Source: Streptomyces antimycoticus (GTDB lineage: Bacteria > Actinomycetota > Actinomycetes > Streptomycetales > Streptomycetaceae). From it: a stretch of DNA of 64,000 nucleotides. This document shows, one piece after another, positions 61,210-64,000 of the stretch. Both the position numbers and the translations under genes were made by a program. Below the pieces are notes generated by a model that saw nothing but the letters and a program-made list of their open reading frames with translations, had not been told where the DNA came from and ran no database searches. The DNA is taken from positions 1,736,001 to 1,800,000 of the forward strand of contig NZ_BJHV01000001.1 of NCBI RefSeq assembly GCF_005405925.1, read 5' to 3'. How positions within the stretch are numbered: the stretch's first letter is position 1; each line of letters opens with the position of its first letter.

Positions 61210-62137
61210 GATCGTCGGGGCGGGTCTGCTCGCCCATGTCCCCACCATCGTGCTCCCGGAGGAGACCCGGCGCGCGCTCAACGACGGTGAGGAGATCACC
61301 CTCGTCACCGGCCTCCGGCAGCTCCGCGAGGACGTCTTCGCGCGCGAGGACTACGACACCGTCGTCGTCCTGGACTCCCACTGGGCCACCACGGTCGAGT
61401 TCGTCGTGACGGCCCAGCCGCGGCGTGCCGGGCTGTACACCTCCGAGGAGCTGCCGCGAGGCATGTGCCGGATGCCGTACGACTTCCCGGGCGATCCCGA
61501 ACTCGCCCACGCCATCGCGCACTTCGCCGAGGCACACGCCACCTTCATCACCGCGATCGACGACGCCTGTCTGCCGATCCAGTACGCCACCGTCAACCTG
61601 TGGAAGTTTCTGGGCGAGGGCCTGCCCGGCAAGCGGTGGATGTCGATCGGGGTCTGTCAGACCGGCGACATGGAGGACCACCTCCGGCTGGGCCGGGCGC
61701 TCGCCGACGGCATCGCCGCCACACCCGGCCGCCGCGTCCTCCTGATCGCCTCCGGCGCCCTCTCGCACACCTTCTGGCCGCTGCGCGAGATCCGGGACCA
61801 CGAGTCCAGCGACCCGCGCCATATCTTCACCCCCGAGGCGAGGGCGGCCGACGAGGAACGCATCGCCTGGTTCAAGGAGGGCCGCCACGACAAGGTCCTC
61901 GACACCATGGGCACGTTCTGGACCTACCGTCCCGAGGCGAAGTTCTTCCACTATCTGATGATGGCCGGTGCGCTCGGCGACCGGGCGTGTGTCGCCCGGG
62001 CCCGCCAGTACGGCGCGTACGAGAACGCCGTCGGCACCGGCCAGGCCCACCTCTGGTTCGACCGCCCGGCCGACGGCTGGACCGGCGCCGGCTCGCCCGC
62101 CTCCGCCACCGTGCCCACCGCGCACCGCCCCGTCTGA
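61202..62137 (+). CDS. hpaD: Extradiol dioxygenase, LigB type (3,4-dihydroxyphenylacetate 2,3-dioxygenase-like)
   Basis: A 311-residue Fe(II)-dependent ring-cleavage enzyme of the class III (LigB) superfamily. The iron-site histidines are in GLLAHVPTIVLP and the VVVLDSHWATTVEF block, with a Glu-containing stretch further on. LIASGALSHTFWPLREIRDHESSDPRHIFTPEARAADEERI is a family-typical segment. It is preceded by coupled ALDH and followed 11 bases later by the FAH-family gene, which matches the homoprotocatechuate pathway order. The exact catechol is inferred. Confidence 0.88.
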   Translation: MGEIVGAGLLAHVPTIVLPEETRRALNDGEEITLVTGLRQLREDVFAREDYDTVVVLDSHWATTVEFVVTAQPRRAGLYTSEELPRGMCRMPYDFPGDPELAHAIAHFAEAHATFITAIDDACLPIQYATVNLWKFLGEGLPGKRWMSIGVCQTGDMEDHLRLGRALADGIAATPGRRVLLIASGALSHTFWPLREIRDHESSDPRHIFTPEARAADEERIAWFKEGRHDKVLDTMGTFWTYRPEAKFFHYLMMAGALGDRACVARARQYGAYENAVGTGQAHLWFDRPADGWTGAGSPASATVPTAHRPV

Positions 62138-62148
62138 GGAGAGCCGAT

Positions 62149-62997
62149 ATGCCCGAGTACCGCCGCATCCTCCTCGACGGCGCCGTGGTGGAGACCGTCC
62201 GCGAGGGCGACGCACTCGTCGCCGGCGACGGTCGCCGCGTCGCGGTCCAGGAGGCCCGGCATCTGCCGCCCGTGGTCCCCTCCAAGGTGATCGCCGTCCA
62301 TCTCAACCACCTCAGCCGCGTCGCCGAGTTCCAGAGCCGGCTCCCCGCGGCCCCCACGTACTTCCACAAGCCGACCTCGGCGCTCAACTCCCACCAGGGC
62401 GCCGTCGTGCGCCCCGAGGGCTGCAAGTGGCTCAACTACGAGGGCGAGGTCGCCATCGTCATCGGGAAGACCACCCGGAACATCGCGCCCCACCAGGCGG
62501 CGGAGCACATCGCCGGTTACACGATCGCCAATGACTACGGCCTGCACGACTTCCGGGACACCGACGCCGGTTCGATGCTCCGCGTCAAGGGGTCCGACAC
62601 CCTGTGCCCGCTGGGCCCGGGGCTGGTCACCGACTGGGACTTCCGCGGCAAGTACCTGCGCACCTACGTCAACGGCAGGCCGGCGCAGGACGGCTCCACC
62701 GACGAGATGCAGTGGGACATGCACTACCTCGTCGCCGACATCGCCCGCACCATCACGCTCCACCCCGGCGACGTCCTGCTCTCCGGGACGCCCGCCAACT
62801 CCCGCCCCGTACAGCCCGGCGATGTCGTGGAGGTGGAGGTGGAGGGCCTGGGCCGGCTCACCAACCACATCGTCACCGGCCCGGCCCCCATCCGCACCGA
62901 CGTCGGCGCGCAGCCCACCGAGTCCGAGGAGGTCCGGTCCACCGCCCTCGGCGGCGACTGGGAGTTCCGCGGCATCCGCCCGCCCAAGCGGCCCTGA
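62149..62997 (+). CDS. hpaG: Fumarylacetoacetate hydrolase-family enzyme (HpaG-like isomerase/decarboxylase)
   Basis: A 282-residue FAH-fold enzyme. The metal-binding acidic residues are in WLNYEGEVAIVIGKTTRNI and YTIANDYGLHDFRD, with RVKGSDTLCPLGPGLVTDWDF and LHPGDVLLSGTPANSRPVQPGDVVEVEVEGLG as the C-terminal signature. In meta-cleavage it would decarboxylate or isomerise the 2-oxo-heptenedioate intermediate. It is a single-domain copy, whereas HpaG of E. coli is a fused pair of such domains. Start ATG 62149 follows GAGGAGAG. Confidence 0.87.
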   Translation: MPEYRRILLDGAVVETVREGDALVAGDGRRVAVQEARHLPPVVPSKVIAVHLNHLSRVAEFQSRLPAAPTYFHKPTSALNSHQGAVVRPEGCKWLNYEGEVAIVIGKTTRNIAPHQAAEHIAGYTIANDYGLHDFRDTDAGSMLRVKGSDTLCPLGPGLVTDWDFRGKYLRTYVNGRPAQDGSTDEMQWDMHYLVADIARTITLHPGDVLLSGTPANSRPVQPGDVVEVEVEGLGRLTNHIVTGPAPIRTDVGAQPTESEEVRSTALGGDWEFRGIRPPKRP

Positions 62998-63038
62998 ACC
63001 ACAGCTCGTCGTGACTTCGTGACCAAGGAGTGGACCCT

Positions 63039-64000
63039 ATGGATCTGAACGGCTGGCTCGCCGCGGCGCTGGCGTCGAACGCCGATTGGGCGAAGACCTT
63101 CGGCCCCTACCAGGCGCATCCGGCGCTGGCGGTCGACGACGACCGGTTCGCCGCCGCGTTCGAGGTCTTCACCGAGCGACTCAAGGACAACTACCCCTTC
63201 TTCCACCCCCGTTACGCGGGCCAGATGCTCAAGCCACCGCATCCGGCGGCGGTCGTGGGCTACCTCACGGCGATGCTGATCAACCCCAACAACCACGCCC
63301 TGGACGGCGGCCCGGCCACCGCCGAGATGGAGCGGGAGGCCGTCCAGCAGCTCGCCACGATGTTCGGCTATGACACCCACCTCGGGCACCTGACCACCAG
63401 CGGCACCATCGCCAATCTCGAGGCGCTCTTCGTGGCGCGCGAACTGCACCCCGGCAAGGGCGTCGCCTACAGCACCGAGGCGCATTACACCCATGGCCGG
63501 ATGTGCGGTGTCCTGGGCGTGGAGGGCCATCCGGTCCCGGTCGACGACCTCGGCCGCATCGATCTCGACGCGCTGGAGAGCCTTCTGCGGACCGGCACCG
63601 TCGGCACCGTCGTGCTCACCGCCGGGACCACCGGGCTCGGCGCCGTCGAACCGATCCACGAGGCGATGGCGCTGCGCGAGCGCTACGGTGCGCGGATCCA
63701 CGTCGACGCCGCCTACGGCGGTTTCTTCACCCTGCTGGCCGGGGCGGAGGGCCCCGAGGGCCTGCCCGAGGAGCCGTGGCGGGCCATCGCCGAGGCCGAT
63801 TCCATCGTCGTGGACCCGCATAAACACGGCCTCCAGCCGTACGGCTGCGGCGCCGTCCTGTTCCGTGATCCCTCGGTCGGCCGGTTCTATCTGCACGACT
63901 CGCCGTACACCTACTTCACCTCCGAGGAGCTGCACCTCGGCGAGATCAGCCTGGAGTGTTCGCGCGCGGGCGCGGCGGCCGCCGCCCTGTGGCTCACCTT
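63039..64000 (+). CDS. PLP-dependent group II decarboxylase-like protein, 5' part
   Basis: The first 320 codons of a PLP enzyme that runs past the window. [17 protein letters not shown] binds the cofactor phosphate, [14 protein letters not shown] carries the pyridine-N Asp, and [20 protein letters not shown] has the Schiff-base Lys. These match the group II decarboxylases (aromatic amino acid, tyrosine or glutamate type). The aspartate aminotransferase superfamily fold is clear, but decarboxylase versus other chemistry is not certain. AAGGAG is eight bases before ATG 63039. It lies 41 bases after the FAH-family gene and is probably part of the same operon. Confidence 0.85.
   Translation, partial: MDLNGWLAAALASNADWAKTFGPYQAHPALAVDDDRFAAAFEVFTERLKDNYPFFHPRYAGQMLKPPHPAAVVGYLTAMLINPNNHALDGGPATAEMEREAVQQLATMFGYDTHLGHLTTSGTIANLEALFVARELHPGKGVAYSTEAHYTHGRMCGVLGVEGHPVPVDDLGRIDLDALESLLRTGTVGTVVLTAGTTGLGAVEPIHEAMALRERYGARIHVDAAYGGFFTLLAGAEGPEGLPEEPWRAIAEADSIVVDPHKHGLQPYGCGAVLFRDPSVGRFYLHDSPYTYFTSEELHLGEISLECSRAGAAAAALWLT

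Overview
The window reads as chromosomal DNA of a Streptomyces-like actinomycete. By eye it is very G+C rich, with strong third-position GC and frequent GTG starts. It also carries actinomycete-type features: a DUF2510 protein, F420/mycothiol-type enzyme families, an HIDLLRVASA-type sulfur leader peptide, DasR-like operators before a chitin-active monooxygenase, and a pit gene paired with a small membrane protein. I see no rRNA, tRNA, CRISPR array, IS element or prophage.

Layout. 1-8.9 kb: the end of a nucleobase permease, an Old Yellow Enzyme with an ArsR regulator under two matching operators, an Asp-box propeller protein, uracil-DNA glycosylase, a scramblase-like protein, a BadF-type kinase, a CbiX-like protein and a lactonase. 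9-14.7 kb: cell-envelope genes (two D,D-carboxypeptidases, a secreted DUF1996 protein) plus a HAD phosphatase, an EF-hand protein and a YjbQ protein. 14.8-17.7 kb: an aliphatic-sulfonate uptake operon (ssuCBA) behind a leader peptide. 17.8-22.6 kb: an anti-sigma-like ATPase and two TetR-controlled units. 22.7-23.5 kb: a secreted AA10 lytic polysaccharide monooxygenase with two DasR-like sites and an unusual array of five 14-nt repeats at its 3' end. 23.6-27 kb: an FAD/NAD(P) protein fused to a TTC38-type TPR protein, divergent from an Rrf2 regulator lacking cysteines. 27-30.4 kb: an MFS transporter and a zone of broken genes. 30.4-34.3 kb: a large CHAT-domain protein. 34.4-42.3 kb: a PPOX flavoprotein, a luciferase-family oxidoreductase, a sulfatase lipoprotein, a broken YceI gene, an aconitase-like enzyme and a Tat-exported GH43-like protein. 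42.3-49.3 kb: a phosphorus island with a truncated PhnF-type regulator, phnDCE, PPK2, a small membrane protein and a Pit transporter with a PHO-box-like array. 49.3-54.1 kb: a secreted hydrolase and an ABC exporter with a two-component system. 54.1-57.4 kb: a class III aminotransferase divergent from a LysR regulator, then a hydrolase. 57.4-64 kb: a homoprotocatechuate meta-cleavage cluster (ALDH, extradiol dioxygenase, FAH-family isomerase/decarboxylase, PLP decarboxylase) divergent from a glutamine-synthetase-like ligase, with a MarR regulator and related palindromes.

The most distinctive points are the shared operators of the ArsR/OYE pair and of the MarR aromatic/amine cluster, the FAD-TPR fusion, the 14-nt repeat array, the ssu leader peptide, and the phosphorus island. 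At least five genes are broken by what look like single-base losses in short G or C runs (ssuA, yceI, phnE, an ABC ATPase, a sugar isomerase). All are in the same direction, so base-level sequence errors must be excluded before treating these genes as dead.
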